Part shown: positions 6,973 through 14,732 of the stretch, one piece after another
Position numbering within the stretch: position 1 is the first letter of the stretch
Layout: each line of letters opens with the position of its first letter
Source: an uncultured Collinsella sp.
GTDB lineage: Bacteria > Actinomycetota > Coriobacteriia > Coriobacteriales > Coriobacteriaceae
Length of the DNA: 23,145 nucleotides
Assembly: GCA_900552705.1 (NCBI GenBank)
Contig: USAX01000018.1
Span: 1-23,145, forward strand
Direction: 5' to 3'
The notes under the pieces: generated by a model
Told to the model about the DNA's origin: nothing
Seen by the model: the letters and a program-made list of their open reading frames with translations, nothing else
The model's database searches: none
Made by a program: the position numbers and the translations under genes

Positions 6973-7155
6973 ATGTACCAGCGTATCGTTATCTACACGC
7001 GCCTGTTCCGCGAGCGTTGGTCCAACAATTGCATCCTCTCTTCTCTTTGGGATGGCACCTGTACCGGTGACGCGGCCTGCAACCCTACCTTGGGCTGCGC
7101 CTTCGGTACAGATGCCATCCTTTTTGCTGTAGGGGGAACGTGCCATGGCAGGTAA
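6973..7155 (+). CDS. Candidate leader ORF overlapping aguD2 start (60 aa, Cys-containing)
   Basis: ATG 6973 has GGAG five bases upstream. The ORF encodes 60 residues with five cysteines in the second half (NNC, GTCTGDAACNPTLGC, GTCHGR). It runs through an entire terminator-like hairpin (7050-7125) and stops at 7155, eleven bases inside aguD2 in another frame. This layout would let leader translation control the hairpin and couple to aguD2. No homolog is recognised, so the ORF may be fortuitous; a small Cys-rich peptide product is a weaker alternative. Confidence 0.35.
   Translation: MYQRIVIYTRLFRERWSNNCILSSLWDGTCTGDAACNPTLGCAFGTDAILFAVGGTCHGR
7050..7125 (+). terminator. Attenuator-like hairpin with T-run just upstream of aguD2
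   Basis: Arms GGATGGCACCTGTACCG (7050-7066) and CGGTACAGATGCCATCC (7104-7120) pair at 16 of 17 positions and are followed at once by TTTTT (7121-7125). The hairpin ends about 20 bases before the aguD2 start and is not at the end of any long gene. It is therefore placed to stop transcription before aguD2 unless antiterminated. Confidence 0.6.
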
Positions 7156-8554
7156 GAAGTTTTCCCTGATTGAGGTCATCCTTTCGGTTATCTGCGTCGT
7201 GTTTACTATCGAGGCGGCAGCTCCGGCTTCTGCCATGGGTAACGTGCAGTTCTTCTGGTGGATTTTCCTTATCATCACGTTTTTGCTGCCTTATGGCCTG
7301 GTGGTGGCCGAGCTGGGTACGGCGTTTGATTCCGAGGGCGGCCTGTACGATTGGGTCCGCCTGGGCCTGGGCGACCGTTGGGGCGCCCGTTGCTCCTGGT
7401 GCTATTGGGTAAATTTTCCGCTGTGGGTGGCAAGTATCGCCTGCATGTTCCCCAGTGTCATCACTGCGGTATGGGGTTTCGAGTTTTCACTCGGGCTCCG
7501 AATTGTCATTGAGCTTGCCTTTGTGTGGGGCGTTACGGTCATGGCGATGCAGTCGGTGGCCGAGGCCGATTGGGTCATGGACGGCGGCGCTGTCATCAAG
7601 GTGCTCATTACCGCCGTGGTGGGGATCGTCGGTATCTGGTTTGCCTGTAATAACGGCTTTGCCAACGATATGTCGTTTAAGACCTTTGTCCCCGATCTGG
7701 GAGACACTAACTCACTGACGTATCTTTCAATCATCCTATTCAACTTTATGGGCTTTGAGGTGGTCGCGACCTTTGCCAGCACGATGAAAAACCCGTCGCG
7801 TGACATCCCCAATGCGGTTATCGCCGGTGGCGTTGCCATTGCGGCGATCTATATTGTCTGCAGCATCGGCATTGGAGCTGCGGTTCCCACCGAGCAGCTT
7901 TCACTCGATTCGGGCATTGTGGACGCGGTTGCCGCCATGGTGGGGCGCGCTCACCCGCTGACGATGGTCGTGGGCGTGGCCTTTCTGGTAACGCTGTTTG
8001 CCAACATGATCTGTTGGAGCTTTGGCGTCAACAACGTGGCGAGCTATGCCGCGCGCCATGGCAACATGCCGCGTCCCTTTGCGCTGGTGTCCAAGAAGAC
8101 CGGCATGCCCAACGGCTCGGCACTCATTAACGGTTGTTTTGCCAGCTTGGTGCTGCTACTTCAGATTCCGCTGGGTGAAGGTTCCGACGTCTTTTGGGTC
8201 TTCTTCTCGATGAACGTCGTCTTTCTGCTCATGAGCTATATCCCGATGTTCCCGGCGTTTTGGCGCCTGCGTAAATACGACGACCGCCCGCGTGTGTTTC
8301 GCGCGCCCTTCGAGGGCAAGGTGCTTGCGGTAGCGCTTGCGGTGCCGGTGGTAGAGCTCGTGCTTTCGATTGTTGCGACAACCGTGCCGCTTAACAGCTC
8401 GCCCGCCGAGATGTCAAAGTTGCCGATCCTCATGGGTGTGGTGATCGGCGTGTTGCTGGGCGAGGTTTCGCGCCTCATATCGCGCCGCGGCCGCAGTATC
8501 GACAATCCCGGCGTTGGTGCAAAGGGGTCAGATTACTTTGCACTAAAACAGTAG
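7145..8554 (+). CDS. aguD: APC-family permease, probable agmatine/putrescine antiporter (copy 2)
   Basis: This 469-aa polytopic membrane protein is clearly paralogous to aguD1. Shared stretches include EAAAPASAMGNVQFFWWIFL, LLPYGLVVAELGT, GFANDMS and FNFMGFEV, and the final hydrophobic helices are alike. It carries APC-family helix signatures and about twelve membrane segments. The start at 7145 follows AGGGGGAACGTGCC. Codon use is less biased (many GTG, TTT, GCG) than in aguD1, suggesting lower or different expression. It is preceded by an attenuator-like hairpin and a leader ORF. Its stop codon lies within a 9-bp hairpin. It may handle a related diamine or amino acid rather than duplicate aguD1. 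Confidence 0.8.
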   Translation: MAGKKFSLIEVILSVICVVFTIEAAAPASAMGNVQFFWWIFLIITFLLPYGLVVAELGTAFDSEGGLYDWVRLGLGDRWGARCSWCYWVNFPLWVASIACMFPSVITAVWGFEFSLGLRIVIELAFVWGVTVMAMQSVAEADWVMDGGAVIKVLITAVVGIVGIWFACNNGFANDMSFKTFVPDLGDTNSLTYLSIILFNFMGFEVVATFASTMKNPSRDIPNAVIAGGVAIAAIYIVCSIGIGAAVPTEQLSLDSGIVDAVAAMVGRAHPLTMVVGVAFLVTLFANMICWSFGVNNVASYAARHGNMPRPFALVSKKTGMPNGSALINGCFASLVLLLQIPLGEGSDVFWVFFSMNVVFLLMSYIPMFPAFWRLRKYDDRPRVFRAPFEGKVLAVALAVPVVELVLSIVATTVPLNSSPAEMSKLPILMGVVIGVLLGEVSRLISRRGRSIDNPGVGAKGSDYFALKQ

Positions 8555-8575
8555 CGCCGCGAGTTGCGCGGCGCT
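8553..8575. terminator. Hairpin between convergent aguD2 and the small gene
   Basis: A perfect 9-bp stem AGCGCCGCG/CGCGGCGCT (8553-8561 with 8567-8575, loop AGTTG) overlaps the aguD2 stop codon TAG at 8552-8554. T-runs are poor on both sides. It lies between convergent stop codons and could serve both directions. Confidence 0.55.
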
Positions 8576-8589
8576 TGATGCATCTTGGA

Positions 8590-8781
8590 TTACTGCTCGC
8601 GGTGCTCGGAATCGGAAGCGAGCTTGGGCGCAAAGTAGGGGACGTGGCCCAGGTACGGGCAGCTATCCTCGCGCGCCTCGACGGCGGAGGGGACGTTGTC
8701 GTAGGTCATGGAAGAACCGAGTCGGGTGATGGCCTTGGCGGCAGGAGCAATGAGCATCTTGAGCGGTGCGATAGGTGCCAT
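8590..8781 (-). CDS. Small protein of unknown function (63 aa)
   Basis: A good ribosome site (GAAAGGAGATGCC) precedes the ATG whose first base is 8781. The product is 63 residues: a short hydrophobic/basic N-terminus (MAPIAPLKMLIAPAAKAITR) and then a polar region with SCPYLGHVPYFAPKL. An alternative in-frame start at 8796 overlaps the Shine-Dalgarno sequence, so the shorter form is preferred. I do not recognise a family. It is divergent from luxR2 and convergent with aguD2. The N-terminus could be an amphipathic membrane-associated helix. Placement between a transporter and a regulator suggests a small accessory protein, but that is inference. Confidence 0.6.
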   Translation of the reverse strand: MAPIAPLKMLIAPAAKAITRLGSSMTYDNVPSAVEAREDSCPYLGHVPYFAPKLASDSEHREQ

Positions 8782-8909
8782 GGCATCTCCTTTCATCGGT
8801 GAGACACAGCTTGTTTATCTAAACGATACAGTACGTTTAATCGGTGAGTCTAATCTTGCGGCAAAGAATCTGTCAACATCCTCACAGCATCTAGACAGGG
8901 GAGGCGGGC
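8782..8909. promoter_or_regulatory. Divergent regulatory region for small gene and luxR2
   Basis: It contains an inverted repeat TAAACG-N8-CGTTTA (8820-8839) and a direct repeat ATCGGTGAG (8795-8803 and 8840-8848), the second copy abutting the dyad. A central dyad between divergent genes is a plausible binding site for luxR2 or another regulator. The luxR2 ribosome site is GGGGAGG, five bases before its ATG. Confidence 0.5.
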
Positions 8910-9902
8910 ATGAGTTTCGCGTTCTATATCTACACCACGATTATCATGGGTGTGGCTCTGGTGACCAGTGCCGTGGCATTGGTGGTTTGGCTCATGACGC
9001 GTCGTCGCGACAGCCTGGTGGCCGCGGCGGGCTTTTTGCTCTATATGCTCGATATGTCGGTCATCTTTTTTGACGAGTACAATCGGCTCAAATACGACTA
9101 CGCCGTTACCTTTAGCGAGCCGCTGCAGCACCCCTTGCTGCGCTGCGTGCTCGGTATTGCCATCTATGCCTGCGTGGTGCTATGGATGTTTGCGCGCTTG
9201 CGCAAAAGGCCGACGTCGCGCATGCTCGGACTTGCTATCGTGCCGTTTTCAATCTTGCAATTGCTGCTGGTGCCTCGCAGCGGTGCTGCCGGAGAGATGC
9301 AGCAGTATCTCTTTTGGCTCACGCGTGACCTGGGCAATGTAGGATGTCTTGCCTATGCCGCCTGGCATTACCGGCACGGGGCCACGCGTGTTGAGAAACT
9401 CGACCTCGACCGCTCAAGGCTCTTTTGGAAGGTGGCACTCGTTCTTGCGTTTTGCGTTATCGCCGAGGACACCTACATGATTTTGCTCTGCCGCCCCGAC
9501 TCTCAAAACCCCGTCATCAGCCTCTTTTTGTGGTATCTGTCCGAGCGCAATATCTCCGAAAACGTGCTGCTCGTGGTATGCGCGGTCCAACTCTTTTGCC
9601 AGTTTAGCCATATCCTGCGCGTGTATGCCCGTCATCCGCGTGCCGATGAGGACGTGGCGGCCGAGAGCGCACGCTCTGGGGACGATCTAGCATCACGCGT
9701 TGTGATCTATGCCGATGCTCATAAGCTGTCGCGGCGCGAGCAGGAGGTGCTCACGCTGGTGCTGAAGGGCAACGACGCCCAAAACATCGCCAGCGAGTTG
9801 GTCATCAGCCCTGGCACTGTCAAAGCGCACTTGCATCGCATCTACGTTAAAAGCGGTGTCTCCAACCGAGATGACCTCATAGATGCCTTTTGGCGTTCCT
9901 AG
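8910..9902 (+). CDS. Membrane-bound LuxR-family transcriptional regulator (second paralog)
   Basis: This 330-aa protein has about seven hydrophobic segments in the first ~240 residues, then a charged linker (~245-270). A LuxR/GerE helix-turn-helix follows at residues ~273-330 (LSRREQEVLTLVLKGNDAQN, then ISPGTVKAHLHRIYVK). It shares AED-Y-IL and YLSERNISEN with luxR1, so both belong to one paralogous family of membrane sensors. The start at 8910 is supported by GGGGAGG at optimal spacing. It sits between the aguD2 side and the amidohydrolase/MATE pair and is transcribed towards the latter. It may control aguD2, the small gene, or the amidohydrolase operon. Confidence 0.85.
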   Translation: MSFAFYIYTTIIMGVALVTSAVALVVWLMTRRRDSLVAAAGFLLYMLDMSVIFFDEYNRLKYDYAVTFSEPLQHPLLRCVLGIAIYACVVLWMFARLRKRPTSRMLGLAIVPFSILQLLLVPRSGAAGEMQQYLFWLTRDLGNVGCLAYAAWHYRHGATRVEKLDLDRSRLFWKVALVLAFCVIAEDTYMILLCRPDSQNPVISLFLWYLSERNISENVLLVVCAVQLFCQFSHILRVYARHPRADEDVAAESARSGDDLASRVVIYADAHKLSRREQEVLTLVLKGNDAQNIASELVISPGTVKAHLHRIYVKSGVSNRDDLIDAFWRS

Positions 9903-10217
9903 TCCTATTCTTCCTCGCATGCGGGTCTTGCCGTGTGGGCGGGCACGCCGTTGGGCGTAATGACGCGGTAATAATCTCAGACAATAAACCTGCAGGTAAA
10001 GCGTGTAAACCTGCTTAAACTGACCGTTTGCGGTCCCTGGCCTTGGCACGGATTTGCCCCTGTGTATCAATGGGTGTAGCGCGAAGCCGCGGACGTGGGA
10101 CAGACGTCCGAGCACGGCTTGTAGGCACGCGCCGATGCGGGAGCGCTACGCTCCCAACCGAGTGCCCACGCGGGCGGTGCGTCCGCGTTGCAACCAAAGA
10201 TGCCTGAGGAGGCTCAC
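9903..10217 (+). other. Structured leader region of the amidohydrolase gene
   Basis: This 315-bp region has no gene. An AAACCTGC word occurs twice, the first copy forming the palindrome ACCTGCAGGT. Downstream is a row of three stems. Stem A is AAGCCG/CGGCTT (10084-10089 with 10115-10120) around GGACGT/ACGTCC (10091-10096 with 10104-10109). Stem B is GGCAC/GTGCC (10124-10128 with 10162-10166) around GGGAGCG-CTA-CGCTCCC (10139-10155). Stem C is ACGCGGGCG/CGTCCGCGT (10168-10188). The amidohydrolase ribosome site AGGAGG follows at 10207. The asymmetric internal loop in stem B resembles an RNA element, but I cannot match it to a known riboswitch class. Confidence 0.45.
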
Positions 10218-11846
10218 ATGGACAAGGCTGATGTAGTTATCAAGAGCAACGCCGTCTTTACCGGCGATGGGCTCGAGCCGTTTAAGGGCGGCGTTGCCGT
10301 GCGGGGCGAAAGAATCGTTGCCTGCGGTGACGATGCCCACCTGGCACCGTTTATCGGCCCCGATACCGAGGTGCGCGACTTTGGCGACCAACTCGTCATG
10401 CCCGGCCTGATCGACTCGCACACACATTTTGCCCAGGGTGCGTTTATGACCGACCCCGATTTTGCCGTCAACCTCATCGACTGTACCAGTTTCGAGATGG
10501 CAATGGAACGTGTCGTGGCGTTTGCCGATTCGCATCCTGACAACGAGTGGATCGTTGGCTGTCAGATCATCCAGTTCCAATGGGATGTCCCCGAGATGCC
10601 CACGGCCGCGATGATCGATGAGTACATCTCCGACCGCCCGGTCTTTTTGCAGCAGGTTGATATGCACACCTTTAGCGCCAACACCTGCGCTATCAACAAG
10701 GTGGGCATTACCACCGAGACCCCCGACCCCGCGGGCGGCAAGATTTTGAAGGACGCCGACGGTAACCTTACCGGTGTGTTCTCCAACAACGCGGGAGCCC
10801 TCTTTATGGATGAGGTCTATGACCCAGCGCCCGAGGTGGTCAACGCCTCGTTTACCAAGACGGCCAAGCGCGCCAACAGCCTGGGCATTACTACCATAGG
10901 CATGGTCAACCCCACCTTTGTAAGCATGGAGAACCCGTTTGGCGTGCTTGCCGACCTCAACGCCAAGGGCGAGCTGCCGCTGCGCGTCTTTATGTACACC
11001 GATTTGTTTGAGAACGAGACAATGGCGCTCGATCAAATCAAGGCCAAGTACAACTTCCCTGGGACGCAGGTCGAGTGGCACGGCTTTAAGCAGTTTATCG
11101 ATGGCGTGTGCTCCGACCATACCGCTTGGATGCTCGAGCCCTACAGCAACGCACCCGAGAGCTGCGGCGAGGCTGCCGAGGATCCCGAGCGCATGCGCGC
11201 TGCCATACTCAAGGCACTTGAGTGGGGTGTCGATACCCGTATCCACGCCATCGGCGACCGCGCCGTACGCACCATCCTCGACAACTTTGAAGAGGGCGAG
11301 AAGCTCTACGGGCAGCAAGGCTGCCGCCACTCCATCGAGCATAACGAGACGGTGCAGCCGGAGGATATGCCCCGCTACGCCGAGCTCGGCGTATGCCCGG
11401 CCATGCAGCCGTGGCACATGCTGCTCGATATGCCCGATCTCGCCAAGGACGACGCCGTGGGCCCCGAGCGTGCCGCGCTTTCGTGGCCCCTGCATAGCCT
11501 GCTTGCCAGCGGAGCCGTGGTGCACCTGGGCAGTGACTTCCCCGTTGTGGGCCTGGAGCCCATGGAGGAGGTCTACGGCGCGGTCTTCCGTATGCTCGAG
11601 GACGGCTCTAACCCCGAGGGCTGGTTCCCGCAGGAGCGCATCACCATGGCAGATGCCCTGCGCGCCTACACCTACGGTGGCGCCTTTGCCATGCATGCCG
11701 ATGACCGTATCGGTACGCTCGCATGCGGCAAGCAGGCCGACATCTGCGTGCTCGACCGCAATCTCTTTAAGTGCGAGCCGGCTGAGGTCCTCGAGGCCAC
11801 GGCGTCTCTCACGATGATTGCCGGCAAGGTGGTCTACGAGGCCTAG
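10218..11846 (+). CDS. YtcJ-like amidohydrolase (amidohydrolase family 3)
   Basis: This 542-aa metal-dependent hydrolase begins with the small beta-sandwich segment VIKSNAVFTGDGLEPF, as in composite-domain amidohydrolases. Metal-ligand motifs are in order: GLIDSHTHF (His 68 and His 70), IHAIGDRAV, CRHSIEHNE, and the C-terminal Asp in HLGSDFPVVG. Length and motifs match the YtcJ/AepA-like exoenzyme-regulatory amidohydrolases, whose natural substrates are mostly unknown (amides, N-acyl amines or formamides). The start at 10218 has AGGAGG five bases upstream. The MATE exporter gene follows after 92 bp on the same strand, so the pair may hydrolyse a compound and export a product. A link to polyamine metabolism is suggested only by location. 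Confidence 0.85.
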   Translation: MDKADVVIKSNAVFTGDGLEPFKGGVAVRGERIVACGDDAHLAPFIGPDTEVRDFGDQLVMPGLIDSHTHFAQGAFMTDPDFAVNLIDCTSFEMAMERVVAFADSHPDNEWIVGCQIIQFQWDVPEMPTAAMIDEYISDRPVFLQQVDMHTFSANTCAINKVGITTETPDPAGGKILKDADGNLTGVFSNNAGALFMDEVYDPAPEVVNASFTKTAKRANSLGITTIGMVNPTFVSMENPFGVLADLNAKGELPLRVFMYTDLFENETMALDQIKAKYNFPGTQVEWHGFKQFIDGVCSDHTAWMLEPYSNAPESCGEAAEDPERMRAAILKALEWGVDTRIHAIGDRAVRTILDNFEEGEKLYGQQGCRHSIEHNETVQPEDMPRYAELGVCPAMQPWHMLLDMPDLAKDDAVGPERAALSWPLHSLLASGAVVHLGSDFPVVGLEPMEEVYGAVFRMLEDGSNPEGWFPQERITMADALRAYTYGGAFAMHADDRIGTLACGKQADICVLDRNLFKCEPAEVLEATASLTMIAGKVVYEA

Positions 11847-11938
11847 CGGGGCTGCTGCATCGCTGGGCGGTGCCACAGCCTGTGCGTGCCGCCCGCCCAT
11901 CCATTCATTCATCAATCTCTCATGGAAAGGGGAGAACA

Positions 11939-13315
11939 ATGGCAGAAGAAGCAACCGCCGCTGTTGAGGAGGAGCGTGAGCTTGCCTCGCAGCCGATTCC
12001 CGGCCTGGTGCGCAAGTACACCATCATCACCGGCCAGGGTATGCTCGCCCAGATTATCATGGTGGTCCTTGAGGGCCTCGTGATGGGTTGGGGCCTGGGT
12101 GCCCACGGCCTGGCCTGTGTCTCGATCATCATGTCGGTCGAGTACATCAACCTGGCCTTTGGCAACCTGTTTGGCACCGGCGTACCCGCCGTGGTGGGCA
12201 ACCTTTTGGGTGCCGGCGACATCAAGGGCGCAAGCAAGGCTTTTAGCCAGGGCTTTTGGCTCACCACGATCGTGAGTGTGCTGCTAGCTGTGGTGATGGC
12301 CGTGTTTACCGAGCCCATCTGTGCATTTTTTGGCGCCACGCCCGACATCATGGTCGATACCGTTGCCGGCGTGCGCACCTTCGCCGTGCTGCTACCGCTC
12401 ACGGTCATTGGCCAGATGATTACCGCTGTGATGCGTGTGGACGAGAAGGTTCAGATCCAGGCCAACCTCATGACCGTATCGGCTATCGTCGCCATTTGCT
12501 GGCTCGCGCTTTCCACGTTTGTTCTCAAGTTTGGCGTTATGGGCGCCGGCGTGTATTACGGGCTTTCCATCGGCATCTGGGCCATCGGTATCTTCTGGTT
12601 CATCGGGGGCAAAAAGTCCCAGCTCCAGATTAACCCGGCCGACCTCAAGCTCGACTTTGCCATCTGCGGCCAGATCTTCAAGATCGGCTTCCCGTTCTTC
12701 CTGGTCCAGGGCGCGACCTTTATCTTTAATACCGTTGCCAACTCGCTTTTGGGTTCGCTCGGCGGCGACATGGGCTCGCTCTACATCGCAGCTTTTGGCG
12801 TGATCAACGGCTACATCCTCTACATTACCATGATGGTTGCCCAGTGCTTCTCCTACGGTCTGCAGCCCATCGCTGCCTTCAACGCCGGCGCAAAGGCTTG
12901 GGCACGCCTTAAGGAGACGCTCTCCTGCACGCTTAAGTACCAGGTTGTGACGCTGGCGCTGGTCACCGTCGCGCTCTGGCTTGCCGCCACCCCGGTGTGC
13001 GCCTTCTTTGCCGGCAGCGATCCTGCGCTCGTTGAGGTTGCCGCCAACGCCACGCGTACTGTCATCCTGGCTGTTGCCCTGGGCTATCTTGCCATGACCA
13101 TGTCGATGTATTTCCAGGCGGTCGAGAAGGTTGGTGTCGCCACGTTTACCGGCCTGCTTCGCTATGTGATCTGCTCGGTGCCGCTTATGTACCTCCTCGG
13201 CAACATGATGGGTGTCGAGGGCGTGTGGATCGCCCTGGTGGTGGCCGACGCCATTACCGGCATCATCTCCATTGCGCTCGCCGCGCACGAGTCCAAGCGC
13301 CTTGCCACGCTCTAG
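11939..13315 (+). CDS. MATE-family efflux transporter
   Basis: This 458-aa protein has about twelve transmembrane segments in two similar halves, the usual MATE size and arrangement. Features include the N-terminal IPGLVRKYTIITGQGMLAQI-like entry, NLLGAGDIKGASKAFSQGF after helix 2 (MATE-typical small-residue and GA patterns), and the mid-protein FAICGQIFKIGFPFFLVQG repeat start. MATE proteins export cationic or drug-like molecules using Na+ or H+ gradients. ATG 11939 is preceded by AAAGGGGAGAACA; an upstream in-frame start lacks a ribosome site. It is probably co-transcribed with the amidohydrolase and ends at a strong terminator. Confidence 0.88.
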   Translation: MAEEATAAVEEERELASQPIPGLVRKYTIITGQGMLAQIIMVVLEGLVMGWGLGAHGLACVSIIMSVEYINLAFGNLFGTGVPAVVGNLLGAGDIKGASKAFSQGFWLTTIVSVLLAVVMAVFTEPICAFFGATPDIMVDTVAGVRTFAVLLPLTVIGQMITAVMRVDEKVQIQANLMTVSAIVAICWLALSTFVLKFGVMGAGVYYGLSIGIWAIGIFWFIGGKKSQLQINPADLKLDFAICGQIFKIGFPFFLVQGATFIFNTVANSLLGSLGGDMGSLYIAAFGVINGYILYITMMVAQCFSYGLQPIAAFNAGAKAWARLKETLSCTLKYQVVTLALVTVALWLAATPVCAFFAGSDPALVEVAANATRTVILAVALGYLAMTMSMYFQAVEKVGVATFTGLLRYVICSVPLMYLLGNMMGVEGVWIALVVADAITGIISIALAAHESKRLATL

Positions 13316-13365
13316 GCTCGGACATGGCTGGCGTACGATAGTCGAACAAGTTAACTCGCCTGCAA

Positions 13366-13411
13366 GCCACCACAATGGGGACAGCCCCCATTGTGGTGGC
13401 TTTTGTTATTT
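13366..13411 (+). terminator. Strong rho-independent terminator of the amidohydrolase-MATE operon
   Basis: A perfect 15-bp stem GCCACCACAATGGGG/CCCCATTGTGGTGGC (13366-13380 with 13386-13400, loop ACAGC) is followed by TTTTGTTATTT. It lies 50 bp after the MATE stop codon. Confidence 0.9.
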
Positions 13412-13455
13412 AGGGTCTGAGATTTCGGCTCTATAAATAATGCTTTTGAACTGGG

Positions 13456-13524
13456 CTACTATAAGATTGTGGTAAACGCTACTATAAGATTATGGCGAAT
13501 GAAACTATTCGATTATGGTAACAG
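13456..13524 (+). promoter_or_regulatory. Three tandem 23-bp repeats upstream of the DUF4143 ATPase
   Basis: Three contiguous 23-base units lie at 13456-13478, 13479-13501 and 13502-13524. Units 1 and 2 share CTACTATAAGATT and TGG. Unit 3 keeps ACTAT, GATTATGGTAA and the final G. They end 19 bases before the start codon. The TATAAG/TATTCG part resembles a -10 box, so the repeats probably overlap the promoter and could be binding sites arranged along the helix. Confidence 0.6.
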
Positions 13525-13543
13525 CGTAATAAGGGGCGTTGAT

Positions 13544-14713
13544 ATGGCTGAGTTCATTAACAGAGATTTGCATGAGTTGCTCATTCACATGGCAGGCTGG
13601 TTTCCTGTTGTGTCGTTGACAGGGCCTAGGCAGAGCGGTAAGTCTACGCTGGTTCGGCATGCCTTTCCCGACTATTCCTACGTCACGCTTGAGGACCCTC
13701 AAACGAGGCGCGCGGCCTTGGAGGATCCGGTGAGTTTTATCCGCAACCGAAAGGGCGGACTCATCATCGATGAGGCGCAATACGCCCCGGATTTGTTTTC
13801 AATGATCCAGGTTGTTTCGGATGAGCGGGGAGACGCCGGTCAATACATCCTTACAGGCTCGCAAAACTTTTTGATGATGAAAAGCATCGGGCAGTCTCTT
13901 GCCGGGCGAGTCGGGATCTTGAAATTGCTGCCATTATCGTTTCGAGAAGCGGAGAGGGGCCAGCAGGGGCAGCTGGAAGTGGATTTGTTCGCGCTCGAAG
14001 GGGGATACCCTCGCCTGCGTTCCGCCGGAATGCCGTCCTCGGTTTATTTCCCCAGCTATATCGATACCTATGTTGAGCGCGATGTTGTGGGCTTGCTTGA
14101 TGTGCGCAATAAGGCGGAGTTCCATAAGTTTCTGTCCATAATTGCTCAGAGCGTCGGTGCCCTCATCAATATATCCTCGCTTTCTCGAGATACGGGCGTG
14201 AGCGTATCGACCATTAAAAGCTGGTTGTCCATCCTGGAGCAGAGCTACCTGACGTTTTCGCTGCAGCCCTATTATGCAAATGCCAAGAAGCGTCTAACTA
14301 AAACGCCCAAGCTCTATTTTTACGACACGGGGCTGCTCTGCTACTTGCTCAAAATTGGATCACTGGAGCAACTATTGGAGAGCCCTTATCTGGGGGCCGT
14401 TTTCGAAAACCTCATCGTTTCCGAAACGGCGAAGAGCCATCTCAACGTGGGCGAGAATCCCGAGCTGTATTTCTATAGGGACGACAGCAAGCGTGAAATC
14501 GATTTGCTCGACTGTACAAACTCAGGGAGTCCCAAGGCTATCGAAATAAAATCATCCAGAACGTATCACGATAAGTACGCCCGTCATCTACAGACTGTAT
14601 GCGATGAGATCGACATTGCAAAAGATGCGCGCTATGTTGTGGCCCGCGTGGACTCAACGTATGAGTCGAAAGACTGTAGTGTGGTTTCGGCGCGTGATTG
14701 GCTTTTACGATAA
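13544..14713 (+). CDS. AAA-family ATPase with C-terminal DUF4143 domain
   Basis: This 389-aa protein starts with a P-loop domain: Walker A GPRQSGKST (residues ~27-35), Walker B GLIIDEAQ (~73-79), and the sensor-like ILTGSQNFLMM. DUF4143 occupies the C-terminal half, with DTYVERDV and a small helix-turn-helix-like segment (NISSLSRDTGVSVSTIKSWL). It ends with EIDLL and AIEIKSS, which resemble PD-(D/E)XK nuclease-fold motifs. Proteins of this family are widespread, often variable between strains, and of poorly known function. ATG 13544 is chosen for AAGGGG at proper spacing; a GTG at 13469 would lie inside the repeats. The gene has its own terminator and is probably an independent accessory gene. 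Confidence 0.88.
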   Translation: MAEFINRDLHELLIHMAGWFPVVSLTGPRQSGKSTLVRHAFPDYSYVTLEDPQTRRAALEDPVSFIRNRKGGLIIDEAQYAPDLFSMIQVVSDERGDAGQYILTGSQNFLMMKSIGQSLAGRVGILKLLPLSFREAERGQQGQLEVDLFALEGGYPRLRSAGMPSSVYFPSYIDTYVERDVVGLLDVRNKAEFHKFLSIIAQSVGALINISSLSRDTGVSVSTIKSWLSILEQSYLTFSLQPYYANAKKRLTKTPKLYFYDTGLLCYLLKIGSLEQLLESPYLGAVFENLIVSETAKSHLNVGENPELYFYRDDSKREIDLLDCTNSGSPKAIEIKSSRTYHDKYARHLQTVCDEIDIAKDARYVVARVDSTYESKDCSVVSARDWLLR

Positions 14714-14732
14714 CAAGCTCGGCGTATTAACG

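Noticed and set aside
6973..7155. RiPP or lantibiotic precursor peptide
   Set aside because: Five cysteines are present, but there is no modification enzyme, protease or leader motif nearby; leader-ORF function is the simpler reading.
10146..11954. 602-codon minus-strand ORF opposite the amidohydrolase
   Set aside because: It is a shadow of strongly biased codons; the plus strand has clear metal-binding motifs and a ribosome site.
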